A stretch of 64,000 nucleotides of DNA, from NCBI RefSeq assembly GCF_016920785.2, contig NW_024609836.1, forward strand, positions 8,145,018 through 8,209,017, given 5' to 3'. This DNA is from Ixodes scapularis (lineage: Eukaryota; Arthropoda; Arachnida; Ixodida; Ixodidae). Shown here piece by piece: positions 20,632 to 30,567 of the stretch (position 1 is the stretch's first letter; every line of letters begins with the position of its first letter). The notes beneath the pieces were generated by a model. The model did no database searches. It was not told the DNA's origin and saw only the letters and a list, made by a program, of their open reading frames with translations. A program made the position numbers and the translations under genes.

Positions 20632-20745
20632 CACGCACGCACGCGCGCGCACACACACGCACGCACGCACACACACACACACGCACGCACGCGCGCGCGC
20701 ACACACACACATACACGCACGCGCGCGCACACACACACACACACG

Positions 20746-20778
<33 letters not shown>
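20306..20778. repeat. Giant (CA)n/(CACG)n microsatellite
   Basis: About 470 bp of alternating purine-pyrimidine repeat, mixing CACACA, CGCGCG and CACGCACG tracts. Long Cys/Val and His/Thr open frames through it are artefacts. Such sequence readily adopts left-handed DNA and is a collapse or expansion risk in assembly. Confidence 0.95.
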
Positions 20779-22296
20779 GGCAGTGTCGCGCTCGTCAAGG
20801 CTTCGCCTCTTGGCGCGTTATCTCGCCACAGCGGAACAAAAGCGCCGATAGCCGCCAACTTTTTGTTTTCCATTTGACGTTCGCTTTCTCCTTCCTTGAC
20901 GAATATTGCTTAGCAGCAAGAAAAGAAAATACACGCACACAAAGAATAGCTCTTTAGTCTTTCGGCAAAGGCAGACATATCCCGTTTCACTGCGATGGAT
21001 GGTGTAACTCCGATCTCCGCGTCGCTCCGCTCAACCGGAAGGACACGTGACACTCTCCGAGCTATTAATTGGTTCCGGTGGCTCGTAGCGTCCTTTGCGG
21101 TCAGTGATAAGTTGAAAACAAAGTACACAAATGTAGTACGCCTTCTCACCGACGCCAATGATCGTGCTGCACATAGACGTGAAATATACCTCTTGTGTCT
21201 CATTATGTTTGAGCTGTCGCCATGCCGTCGCTTGTTTAATCCAAACCGAGCCACTCACGCCACCGTCGCGAATATTTCATTGGCTTAGCGCGGCCACCCG
21301 CAAGAAGAGGCGGCTCACATTTTATTGCGCCAAATCGTTTCCAATCAATTGATAACGCTCTGCCACATGAAATTACGGCTCCCTTCCGGTTCGGGTTCAA
21401 AACCAGATGTTTGATTTGGGTTACAGTTTTCGTCCGGTTCAGTTAAAAATAACGGTTTTTTTCCGGTTTTCGGTTCGGGTTCGGTTCGACAGCTTGGTTA
21501 AAAGCTACATGTTAATCGTAACAGGCGCGTTGTCGCGCCTCGCGGCGCCAGGAACGACACCCTGTCTACAATTATTTAGTTTTATACTTTTGACTGGTTC
21601 ACCGAGGGCGCGCCATCAGCCGTATGTCGCCTCCAGCGCCAATGACGCCGTTTCAAGAGCCACTTACCATACGCTAGAGAATTGCGCCATCTGCCCGTAG
21701 ACACTAAAGATAATCGACACAGGTTGCATAAGATCCGAGCCCCGTACCATTTCCATTCCCATTCCCCATTTCCATTCCATTCCATTCCGCGACCGCGAAA
21801 ATGCAGAATGATTCCGGGATCATTTCAGTTCCGGAGCGGCGGTTCAGAGGCGTGAGAGAAACTCGAGTTGTAGTACTACTCACAATCTCTGACGTCATCG
21901 CACTGACGCAGATGGCGCGCTTCAAATTCGGCTTTAAGAAATTGTTTTTTTACTTCACAAATACGGAGTTCCCAAGTTTCGAATTTCCAGGGTAATGTCC
22001 AGGCATTGTTTTCAATCATTTCAGATAGTAAATAAAGATATATGATTTTCACCTGTCATTGCCGGTTCCGTGCCGCGTCTAGCAAACCAGCTAAGGCGAC
22101 AGCCGCAGCGCTGCACACACCATTCCTGTCGTCAAAAACATTTACAGTTGTGCGTTTAGTTTCACGTGAATACTTTGTTTGACGACTAATTATAAGGTCA
22201 AGTTATGTGCGTTGCCTGATCGAATCCGATTCTCGTTCTTGTTGCCGGGCGCGTTCGCCTCTCCCTTTCACACACCACGACTGCGGATGGGAACTG
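20779..22296. other. No recognisable gene between microsatellite and inverted repeat
   Basis: Contains GGTTC-rich sequence at 21,380-21,500, a short CCATTCC repeat near 21,745-21,790 and the minus-strand copy of the 1.78-kb dispersed repeat (about 21,830-22,050). Open frames are short and without domains. Confidence 0.5.
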
Positions 22297-22610
22297 CTGC
22301 AAAAGTAAACTAGGTATGTATCGCCAACGCTCTCCGCCCAAAGAAGCACGCCAAGGGACGCCACGACGCCACTGAGCAGAGCTTGAATGCCACGTGATAC
22401 CCGGGACGTGAGAATGCCGGGTTTGTATACATCGCGCGATACGGAGTCGTCGATCGCTAGCTTTCGGACCCGGCGCGGTGGTAGTGTAAGGTTGCGTAAA
22501 TATCCATCTATTATTTAAAAAAAGGCAAAATAGTGTGGGCGAGCGCGATGGCGTGCTCGAGTTAGTAATCAGATGCGTCTTACAGTTACTTTCACGACGA
22601 ATCGTGTCTA

Positions 22611-23010
22611 GAGTGACCAGACGTCCCGTTTTTGAGGTCCACTTCTGCCGTCCCGTCTTTTTATAGCGATATAGAATCACGTCCCGTTTTCGCAGTAGTA
22701 GTACATAGTTTCGGAAACTGGCACCACGCGAGTAGAGAAGCAAACCGAAACTATGCCCATTCGTTACAAGTATATTTTACAAAAATAACCGCAGGTATTT
22801 AAAGAACTGTTCTTGCCCACAAACACCTTTTTTCTCGCGAAGACGCGTATGTATACTTTTTTTTTTTTTAGTTACTGTATATAGCACGGATGTAGAAGAT
22901 ATATCACGCATGTAGAATTTCATTAAACTTTTTCTCATAATCTCAAACTTTAGTTTTCCCCCTTTTCCGCTGAGATGTCCCGTATTCTACATTGAGGAAT
23001 ATGGTCACCC
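22611..23010. mobile_element. TA-flanked MITE (left arm copy)
   Basis: The inverted termini GAGTGACCAGACGTCCCG and, inverted, GGGTGACCATATTCC share GTGACCA. TA flanks both ends. The 400-bp element has no transposase and fits Tc1/mariner-type. The right-arm copy is at 63,123-63,522. Confidence 0.65.
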
Positions 23011-23639
23011 TAAGATTCCTGTCGTATTTTGTAGTATGTTGTTTATTTCTTTCTTTTCCTCGCACGGGATTTTATGGCGGGACTCGGTGCGAACTATAAT
23101 CCGACTTCCCTTTTCCCACGTACCTGAATTTCTTTTTTCCTGTCGTCCGTGCCAACTGTCGCGCTCCTGCGTCTCTTCAAAGAATCAGATCCCGTCTCCC
23201 ATTCGAGCACCGAGATAACTCGGAACACCACCCACGCGCACGCCTTGCTACTCCCGAGTATACACACGTTGCCTTTGAAAACTTCACTCCCTGCCGCCAA
23301 CCTAAACTACTCGTGCAAAAAAAAAAAAAAAAAAAAATTAATGCGGTCGTGTCGCGCCATCTATGGAGAGATCACGTAGACACATGTAACTTGTAGGTTA
23401 AATTTTAGACAACAGATGGAGCGCACGTTTCTACATCCGCGCTTCGTCGTCGTCTTCGCAGGGCACCGCAGGCGTGGCGAGTGCCACGGAAGTCCGCGCT
23501 TTGACGGACGAGGAAATTCAGAAACTGTCGATGAATTCAGACTCAGATGAAAGGCACGGTACTTCATCATTACACTTCCAAACGTTTTGGTACCCTTGCC
23601 AGGAATATTGTTGAGCCACTTTCGATCGAAGCAAACGAT
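23011..23639. other. No recognisable gene (left arm)
   Basis: Contains a poly-A run at 23,318-23,337 and otherwise unassigned sequence, mirrored in the right arm. Confidence 0.45.
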
Positions 23640-24754
23640 AGCAAACAGTTTCCTAATAAAACGTACTTTAACAGAAGAAGCGTCCGTAATTTCTGAAGGC
23701 TTAATTAGTAATTTCGGTTCTGTGTTCACCACTGATAACCATTATGTACCATTTGTTGAAAAGTAGATGATATACTAGCAGTCGATGAATGGCACATATT
23801 TCAAGAAGGTATTTTGTCCTTATTGCTTAACCTTGACGATAAATTTAAAAAAAAATCCCGGTCCAGATTTAATTTCTACTGCATTTTTGAAGTGATATGC
23901 TGAATGGATTTCTAAATACCTGCAAGTAATCTTCCAAAAATCCTTGTCTACCGCTTCCCTTCCTGATAATAATAAAGTTTCAAAAATAGTTCCCATCCTA
24001 AAATCCGGAAAGGAAAGAAATGTCACAAACTATCGACCTTAATATCAAAGACTTCCCAATGCTGTAAGATGCTAAAACACGTCATATGCTTGCACATCAC
24101 TAACCATCAAGAGGTTCACACTATACTAACTAAAGAACAGCATGGTTTTAGGAGAGGACTTTCAACTGTAACTCAACTTCTGAAAACTAATCACGAATTT
24201 AGCGAATGTTTAAATAACCGTTCTCAGGCACATGTCATTTTTCTAGACTTAGAAAAAGCTCTCAATAAGGTTTCCCACGACACACTTATAGCTAAATTAC
24301 ACACAATTCTTAAATCAGACTCCTTTTTTAAATTGTTCGAGAATTACCTTAGAGGCCAACGTACAACCTTGGTTCTGAAGGGAAGGTAATCTTCTTAGCG
24401 CCCCCCTCCCCTAAGCTGCAGCGAGGGGAGCCAGGTTGCGGAAGGTAAAAAGTGGTGAGGTCATGGGAAAGGAGGAGGCGGGCTAAGTGGAAAGCGCGAA
24501 GTGTACGTCGGCCTTTAAGGGTAGAAGGCAGTATGTTACATTGAACAATAACGTCTCTAGCGTATCACCAGTAACCTCAGGAGTGTTCCAGGGCATATTT
24601 CTGGCACCTGTGTTGTCCTTAATATTTATTAATGATATCGTGAGAACTATCGATGTTCGCATAAAAATGTTCGCAGATGATTGCGTACTGTACTCTGCAG
24701 TGCAAACACGTAATGGTCGAATAAACTTAAATAATAAGTTGGAAAACAATATAT
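23640..24754 (+). pseudogene. Second LINE: RT 5' part (left arm)
   Basis: A different LINE from the one at 7-19 kb, 5'-truncated. Readable blocks are PGPDLISTAFLK, VSKIVPILKSGKERNVTNYRP, EQHGFRRGLSTVTQLL and the catalytic FADD near 24,672. About 130 bp of foreign GC-rich sequence (about 24,388-24,515) interrupts it, and stops are present. The Ty3 element splits it at ATAT; it resumes at 30,572. Confidence 0.75.
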
Positions 24755-25101
24755 TGTCACGGGTGGTGACCAATAAACAAGAAATGAACAGGAAGAAATA
24801 AACGTTTAATGTGGCGAACTTGTGCCAAAACAAAAAGAGAATAGAAAATAATAACAAAGCGTCGCGAGCGTCGAGGTCGGCGAGACAGCAGAGTCGAGCG
24901 CTGGGGCGAAACTGACTCGACAAGGTCGCGGGCGGCCTCTTATCTAGAGTGAGTCACTGTCTCGAAGATTCGAGCGTAGCGCGCTCGGGGCGAGAATGAA
25001 CAAGCACTTTCTAGAACAACAAAAACAAGGATGAACGATAGTTATGGCCGCAGCAAGAATGAACGAGAACTTTCTACAAGTCCGTGACCCTGCGCGCGGC
25101 A
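24755..25101 (-). repeat. 3' LTR of the Ty3 element
   Basis: On the minus strand it begins TGCCGCGCGCAGGG and ends ACCCGTGACA. The polypurine tract AAAGGGGGGGGGATAA (25102-25117) adjoins its start. Confidence 0.93.
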
Positions 25102-25249
25102 TTATCCCCCCCCCTTTAAAAAGTGCATCGTCCCGATGCAGCACAAAACGAAGAACAACAAACAAAAACAAATCCAAAACAAAAAGGCAGCAGAATCGCG
25201 AGTCGCAGTTCACAGTTCACAGTTCACCCGTCGACGAGAGTGGGAAGTT

Positions 25250-27976
25250 CTATCGTTCGTAATACGGCTTCAGCCGGACGACGTGCACCACCTCGGGTCG
25301 TGGCGGGCGTCTTGCAGATGGGCGCGTTCCGTCGGGTAAAACTTCGTAGTTCAGGTCGCCGAGGCGTCGGATGATTTTGTAGGGTCCGAAGTAGCGTTTG
25401 AGAAGCTTCTCGCTGAGACCACGGCGACGAATGGGAGTCCAGACCCAAACCCTGTCTCCGGGCTGGAAGTGGACGCCCCGACGGCGAAGGTTGTAGCGGC
25501 CAGTGTCGACGCGTTGTTGGGCTTTAATCCGGAGTCTGGCGAGCTGACGGACTTCTTCTGCCCTTTGGGCAACCACCTGGGCGTCGTCGCTTACGTCGAC
25601 AGCCGGTTCATGGGGCAACATAGCGTCCAGCATTGTCGTTACCCTGCGCCCATGCACCAGTTGAAAGGGTGTCACTCCGGTGGTCTCTTGTACCGCCGTG
25701 TTGTAGGCAAAGGTGACGTACGGCAGCACCTCGTCCCATGTCTTGTGCTCCACGTCGACGTACATGGAAATCATGTCGGCGATGGTCTTGTTGAGTCTTT
25801 CCGTGAGCCCGTTGGTCTGCGGGTGGTACGCCGTGGTGCGACGATGGCTGGTGTGGCTGAGACGCAGGATTTCTTGGGCCGAGAAGTTCGATGACCCTCG
25901 GTCTGTGATCAGGACTTCGGGGGCGCCATGCCGGAGGACGATGGACTCGATGAAAAACTTGGCGACTTCCACAGCAGTCCCTGAAGGGAGGGCTTTCGTT
26001 TCGCCGTACCGCGTGAGATAATCTGTGGCGACGATTATCCAGCGGTTTCCCGATGTTGACGGCGGAAAGGGGCCAAGTAGGTCCATTCCGATCTGCTGGA
26101 ACGGTGCGGTCGGAGGAGCAATCGGCTGCAGGAGACCGGCCGGTTTCGTTGGCGGTTTCTTACGTCGCTGGCACTCGTGGCACGATCGGGTGAAGAGGTG
26201 GACGGCTTTGGGGAGCTTTGGCCAGTAATACTTTTCACGAATACGGGCCAGTGTTCGGCTGTAACCGAGGTGTCCCGACGTCGGGTCATCGTGACATGCT
26301 TGAAAGATCTCCTCCCGAAGGTCGGTCGGGATTACCAGCAACCACGGTGTGCTGTTGTCGCCGAAGTTCTCTTTGTAGAGTACACCTTGTCGAATGGCGA
26401 AGGTCGGCAGTACTCGTGAGAAAACACGTGGCACGGTACCCCCACCCCCCTCCAGGTGCTCGATTAATGCGCGCAGCTCAGGATCGTCCCGTTGACGTCG
26501 TGCCATGTCGTCGGCGTTTACAGCTCCTAGGAAGCTCTCGTCGTCAGTGTCGTCGCTGCAGCCGGAAGGGGTTTCGACGGGGGCTCTGGACAAGCAGTCG
26601 GCGTCGCTGTGCTTCCGGCCGGACTTGTAGACCACTGTCATGTTAAACTCTTGTAGTCGGAGGCTCCATCGAGCAAGACGTCCTGACGGGTCCTTCAGGT
26701 TAGCAAGCCAGCAGAGCGAATGGTGGTCCGTGACTACACGGAACGGGCTCCCGTACAAGTACGGGCGGAACTTCGTGATTGCCCAGACGACCGCAAGGCA
26801 TTCTTTTTCAGTCGTGGAGTAATTTCGCTCCGCCTTGGACAATGTCCGACTTGCGTAGGCGATGACTCGCTCGGTGCCTTCTTGAACTTGAACCAGTACC
26901 GCGCCAAGTCCTGCGTTACTTGCGTCCGTGTGAATCTCGGTTTCCGCATCCTGGTCGAAATGTCCAAGAACAGGAGGCGTCTGCAGTCGTCGCTTCAGCT
27001 CGTCGAATGCCTGCTGCTGCTCCTCGGCCCATTCGAACTTCTCGGCGTCCTTCGTGAGGTTTGTGAGTGGTGCGGAAATCCTTGCGAAATCTCGAACGAA
27101 GCGCCGATAGTAGGCACATAGCCCAAGGAACCTTCGCACGGCCTTCTTGTCTCTTGGCACTGGAAATGCTGCGACCGCGCGAGTCTTCTCTGGGTCTGGA
27201 CGAATGCCTTCGTTACTAACCACGTGACCTAAGAACTTCAGTTCGTCATAGGCGAACCGGCACTTTGACGGCTTGAGAGTGAGCCCGGCGGTCTGTATGG
27301 CATGGAGAACCGTGCGGAGTCGTCGCAAGTGCTCGTCGAAGTCAGCTGAAAATACTACGACGTCGTCCAGGTAGACGAGACAGCTCTGCCACTTCAGCCC
27401 TGCCAGTACGGTGTCCATGACACGCTGGAAAGTTGCTGGTGCCGTGCATAGTCCGAAGGGCATCACCTTGAACTCGTACAGTCCATCCGGCGTGACGAAG
27501 GCTGTCTTCTCTCGGTCCCGTTCGTCGACCTCGATTTGCCAGTAGCCGCTCTTCAGGTCCATCGATGAAAAGTATCGAGAGTGGCGCAGCCGGTCTAGAG
27601 TGTCGTCGATGCGGGGCAGTGGGTAGACTTCTTTCTTCGTAACCGTGTTGAGCTGCCGGTAGTCCACGCAGAACCGAAGAGTTCCGTCCTTCTTCTTAAC
27701 CAGCACGACTGGAGAGGCCCATGGACTGCTTGAAGGTTGGATTATGTCGTCATTCAGCATCTCTTGAACTTGCTGCTGGATCACCTCCCTTTCCTTAGCG
27801 GAGACTCTGTACGGTGATCGATGCACAGGGCGCGCGTCGTCCTCGGTAACGATGCGGTGCTTGGCAACCGCGGTCTGGCGCACCTTCGACGACGTCGTAA
27901 AGCAGTCGCGGTATTCGGCGAGGAGGTTAACCAGCTGACGCCGTTTAGGGTCCGGAAGCTTAGGGTCAATGTCGAG
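25250..27976 (-). CDS. pol: Pol: reverse transcriptase, RNase H, integrase
   Basis: Downstream part of pol, read in the same frame as the protease after the TAG at 27979-27977. RT comes first (PFGLCTAPATFQ, catalytic YLDD at about residue 170 of the ORF from 27883). RNase H follows (HTDASNAGLGAVL, with later E and D residues), then integrase with an HHCC zinc finger (H..H, CHECQ near residue 580) and the DDE core (MDLLGPF, ITDRGSSNF, NGLTERLN). The C-terminus holds a GPY/F-type module (FGPYKIIRRLG) and no chromodomain. The catalytic residues look intact. Produced as a polyprotein, it would copy the RNA and integrate it. The one defect seen is the upstream stop. Confidence 0.93.
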   Translation of the reverse strand, partial: LDIDPKLPDPKRRQLVNLLAEYRDCFTTSSKVRQTAVAKHRIVTEDDARPVHRSPYRVSAKEREVIQQQVQEMLNDDIIQPSSSPWASPVVLVKKKDGTLRFCVDYRQLNTVTKKEVYPLPRIDDTLDRLRHSRYFSSMDLKSGYWQIEVDERDREKTAFVTPDGLYEFKVMPFGLCTAPATFQRVMDTVLAGLKWQSCLVYLDDVVVFSADFDEHLRRLRTVLHAIQTAGLTLKPSKCRFAYDELKFLGHVVSNEGIRPDPEKTRAVAAFPVPRDKKAVRRFLGLCAYYRRFVRDFARISAPLTNLTKDAEKFEWAEEQQQAFDELKRRLQTPPVLGHFDQDAETEIHTDASNAGLGAVLVQVQEGTERVIAYASRTLSKAERNYSTTEKECLAVVWAITKFRPYLYGSPFRVVTDHHSLCWLANLKDPSGRLARWSLRLQEFNMTVVYKSGRKHSDADCLSRAPVETPSGCSDDTDDESFLGAVNADDMARRQRDDPELRALIEHLEGGGGTVPRVFSRVLPTFAIRQGVLYKENFGDNSTPWLLVIPTDLREEIFQACHDDPTSGHLGYSRTLARIREKYYWPKLPKAVHLFTRSCHECQRRKKPPTKPAGLLQPIAPPTAPFQQIGMDLLGPFPPSTSGNRWIIVATDYLTRYGETKALPSGTAVEVAKFFIESIVLRHGAPEVLITDRGSSNFSAQEILRLSHTSHRRTTAYHPQTNGLTERLNKTIADMISMYVDVEHKTWDEVLPYVTFAYNTAVQETTGVTPFQLVHGRRVTTMLDAMLPHEPAVDVSDDAQVVAQRAEEVRQLARLRIKAQQRVDTGRYNLRRRGVHFQPGDRVWVWTPIRRRGLSEKLLKRYFGPYKIIRRLGDLNYEVLPDGTRPSARRPPRPEVVHVVRLKPYYER

Positions 27977-28797
27977 CTACGCTGGCGACGTACTGTCTTG
28001 CTGGGACGGCGAGAATTCGTCAGTAATCGCGGTGATTTCGGCGGGGTTTCGGAGTTCCTCGACGTGGCCCACGGCTGCACCTTTCGTGAGGTGTTGCGTT
28101 TCGTTTCGGAAGTTCGTCACGAGGGCCACAGTCCGCCCATCCTGAAGTTCAGCTACTCCCCTTGCGACGCCTATGCCTCTTCCCAGGAGCAATTGGAGGT
28201 TTCCCTCGAGAAGAACTTCGCCATAGGAAGCTTCATCGATCCCGACAAGTACGAAAACACTCGACCGCGGTGGTAGGTTTACGTGGTTTGCGAGGACTCG
28301 GACCGTGGGTGACGTCGCTTGGGGTTCCTCCGATGGTGGAGCAGGTTTTCGTAGCGTCAGCCGGTTTGTTCCGAGGTCGATGACGGCGCCATACTCGCAG
28401 AGAAAGTCCATTCCGAGGATAACGTCCCTCGAACAGTCTTGCAGAATGACGAACCTGACAGGGCACGTTTCACCGTGGATCTCGACGCGAGCAGTGCATC
28501 TCCCGACTGGTGTGATGAGATGTCCTCCGGCGGTTCGTATTTGGGGTCCTTCCCACGGTGTCATGACTTTTCGAAGGCGGCGGGAGAGCCTCCCACTCAA
28601 GACTGAGTAGTCTGCTCCGGTGTCCACGAGTGCCGATGCGTCGTGGCCGTCAATGACGACGTTTAGGTTGTTGGACACCGTTGCAGGGGCGTCGTAGCGA
28701 TGCGTGGCGTCGGGGGAGTGGGAGCGCTCCGTCGTTCTTGGAGGCTCTTTACGTCGGTCGTCTTCGGCAACTCCACCTCCAGGGGTTGCCGCGCCTA
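27977..28797 (-). CDS. pol: Pol N-terminus with aspartic protease
   Basis: This frame is open across the gag stop and is -1 relative to gag. After a proline- and arginine-rich linker the protease appears with its catalytic LVDTGADYSVLSG motif near 28,615 and a later ILGMDFL block. The frame reaches a single TAG at 27979-27977, then continues without another stop into RT. In the family this is one continuous polyprotein, so the TAG is a nonsense mutation or, less likely, a readthrough site. No separate ATG is needed if expression is by frameshifting at the gag end. Confidence 0.85.
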
Positions 28798-30195
28798 GTT
28801 TCCCCGGCGAGGAGCGAGGGGTGACAGGCTTTCACGTCGGGGTCGGTGCATCGGCGAAGCTGGACCTCGCGGCGATGGCGACCGGAACTCTCGGCGGGAC
28901 GCAGGCTCGGGGGACTGGGGTCGTCGCAGGTACTCGTCGATCTCCCGAGGGCGTTCACCATACCGGGGGCGCGGGTCGTGTGGGTGGAACCCGCGCAGCC
29001 CGAGTTGTCGGTATGGGCATCGGCGGTACACATGGTCGGGTTCCCCGCAGTGGTAGCAGAGCGGGCGTCGGTCGGCCATTCGCCACACGTCGGTCTTCCT
29101 CGACGAGGGTTGCTCCGGGCGGACGTCCTGGACTTGCCCTTCCTGGCGTCGAGGATACTGTAGCATCGGAGGGTCTCGTCGGGGTGGCGCCGTGGCCTGG
29201 CGGTTAGCTTGCGGCGGTCGTCGGGCCATGGCGGCGTAGCTCAAAGTCGGCTCCTCTGGCGTCGACATCTTGATCGGAACCTCAGGTTGGAAGGCCCGAT
29301 GAACTTCATCTCGCACGACCTCGGCGAGCGACAGGGAGGACGGGCGATCCATAGCGGGGAGCATCTTGCGGATTTCTTCCCGGACGACTTCACGGATGAT
29401 GTCACGGATGCCTGGGAGGTCGGTACCAAGGTTGTATCCGGATGTCGCCAGAGTAGTCACGCCAGGGTGTCGCTCGTAGTGCCTGGCGCGTGCTAGTAGG
29501 GCACGTTCCATACTCGTCGCCTCCGTGACGAACCCGTCCACAGTTGTCGGGGGATTGCGAATGAGACCTCCGAATATCTCGCTTTTCACACCCCTCATCA
29601 GGTGTCGCAGCTTCTTCTCCTCTGTAGCCTGAGGATCGGCGCGGGCGCTCAGGCGAAGAACATCCTCGACGAAGCCGGTGACGCTCTCGTTGGGGCCCTG
29701 GGTTCTGGTTCGCAGTAGGTCCTCGGCTCTCTCTCGGCGGTGGTGGTTGCTGAACGTAGCCTTGAGATCGGTCTTGAACATGTCCCACGACGTCAAAGAG
29801 GACTCATGATTCTCGTACCAGTGCTTGGCGGTACCCTCAAGCGAAAAATAGACGTTGTTCAGGCGCTGCTCGTCGGTCCAGCAATTGTGGCGGGCAACAC
29901 GTTCATACTGGTCAATCCAGTCTTCGACGTCTTCGTATTGCTCGCCGTGGAATGGAGCAGCCGTCCGCGGTACGACGGGCAGGTAAACGACGGCTGGAGC
30001 GGCCGGGGTCTCCGACTGGTTGGCCATCGTCGTCCTCCTTGTTTGCCTGGTCCTGGGTGGCAAGGGTCCTAACTCCGGGGGTAGGCCAAGGTTCCGGCGA
30101 CTTAATCGGGTCTCGGTCTGGTCCTCGTTGGGCTCTTGGGGGATTGTGTTCGGACTTGCACTCCGAGAACTCGGAGGGGAGCGCTGCACGGGCAT
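28795..30195 (-). CDS. gag: Gag polyprotein with CCHC zinc knuckle
   Basis: About 466 residues from the ATG at 30195 (MPVQRSP). The upstream open frame overlaps the primer-binding site and is not expected to be coding. The middle resembles a retrotransposon capsid domain (VEDWIDQYERVARHN, YENHESSL, LRTRTQGPNESV). A CX2CX4HX4C knuckle (CYHCGEPDHVYRRC) follows near residue 390, and the tail is basic and proline-rich. It would form the cytoplasmic particle and package RNA. The frame ends GGA AAC TAG, within a slippery heptamer. Confidence 0.92.
   Translation of the reverse strand: MPVQRSPPSSRSASPNTIPQEPNEDQTETRLSRRNLGLPPELGPLPPRTRQTRRTTMANQSETPAAPAVVYLPVVPRTAAPFHGEQYEDVEDWIDQYERVARHNCWTDEQRLNNVYFSLEGTAKHWYENHESSLTSWDMFKTDLKATFSNHHRRERAEDLLRTRTQGPNESVTGFVEDVLRLSARADPQATEEKKLRHLMRGVKSEIFGGLIRNPPTTVDGFVTEATSMERALLARARHYERHPGVTTLATSGYNLGTDLPGIRDIIREVVREEIRKMLPAMDRPSSLSLAEVVRDEVHRAFQPEVPIKMSTPEEPTLSYAAMARRPPQANRQATAPPRRDPPMLQYPRRQEGQVQDVRPEQPSSRKTDVWRMADRRPLCYHCGEPDHVYRRCPYRQLGLRGFHPHDPRPRYGERPREIDEYLRRPQSPEPASRREFRSPSPRGPASPMHRPRRESLSPLAPRRGN
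28798..28804 (-). promoter_or_regulatory. Putative -1 ribosomal frameshift site GGGAAAC
   Basis: On the coding strand the last gag codons read G GGA AAC followed by the TAG stop, an X XXY YYZ heptamer in the correct phase. Pol lies in the -1 frame and is open across this point, so slippage would join gag to pol. The mechanism is inferred from motif and frame. GC-rich sequence downstream could form the stimulating structure. Confidence 0.7.
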
Positions 30196-30200
30196 GCGGT

Positions 30201-30218
30201 TACCCCGCACCTCCACCA
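30201..30218 (-). other. Primer-binding site of the Ty3 element
   Basis: TGGTGGAGGTGCGGGGTA on the minus strand lies two bases inside the 5' LTR. It fits complementarity to a tRNA 3' end terminating in CCACCA. The tRNA identity was not determined. Confidence 0.75.
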
Positions 30219-30220
30219 AA

Positions 30221-30567
30221 TGTCACGGGTGGTGACCAATAAACAAGAAATGAACAGGAAGAAATAAACGTTTAATGTGGCGAACTTGTGCCAAAACAAA
30301 AAGAGAATAGAAAATAATAACAAAGCGTCGCGAGCGTCGAGGTCGGCGAGACAGCAGAGTCGAGCGCTGGGGCGAAACTGACTCGACAAGGTCGCGGGCG
30401 GCCTCTTATCTAGAGTGAGTCACTGTCTCGAAGATTCGAGCGTAGCGCGCTCGGGGCGAGAATGAACAAGCACTTTCTAGAACAACAAAAACAAGGATGA
30501 ACGATAGTTATGGCCGCAGCAAGAATGAACGAGAACTTTCTACAAGTCCGTGACCCTGCGCGCGGCA
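30221..30567 (-). repeat. 5' LTR of the Ty3 element
   Basis: 347 bp, apparently identical to the 3' LTR. It contains the promoter by family expectation; no core element is singled out. Confidence 0.93.

Larger units (their letters stand above)
24755..30567 (-). mobile_element. Ty3/gypsy retrotransposon, left arm only
   Basis: Complete 5,813-bp element: two 347-bp LTRs that look identical, gag and pol on the minus strand, a primer-binding site and a polypurine tract. ATAT is duplicated at 24751-24754 and 30568-30571. The right arm shows the empty site (GGAAAACAATATATAACGAG on the reverse strand). No envelope ORF is present. Identical LTRs and the presence/absence polymorphism indicate a very recent insertion. 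Confidence 0.95.

Noticed and set aside
20100..20873. Long Cys/Val-rich open frame on the minus strand
   Set aside because: It is a translation of the dinucleotide microsatellite.
19310..21500. GGTTC-rich blocks as termini of one element around the microsatellite
   Set aside because: The blocks are in the same orientation and diffuse; no TSD found.
22198..22743. 181-codon minus-strand frame spanning the arm boundary
   Set aside because: Crosses a MITE end and the inverted-repeat breakpoint; no protein family.
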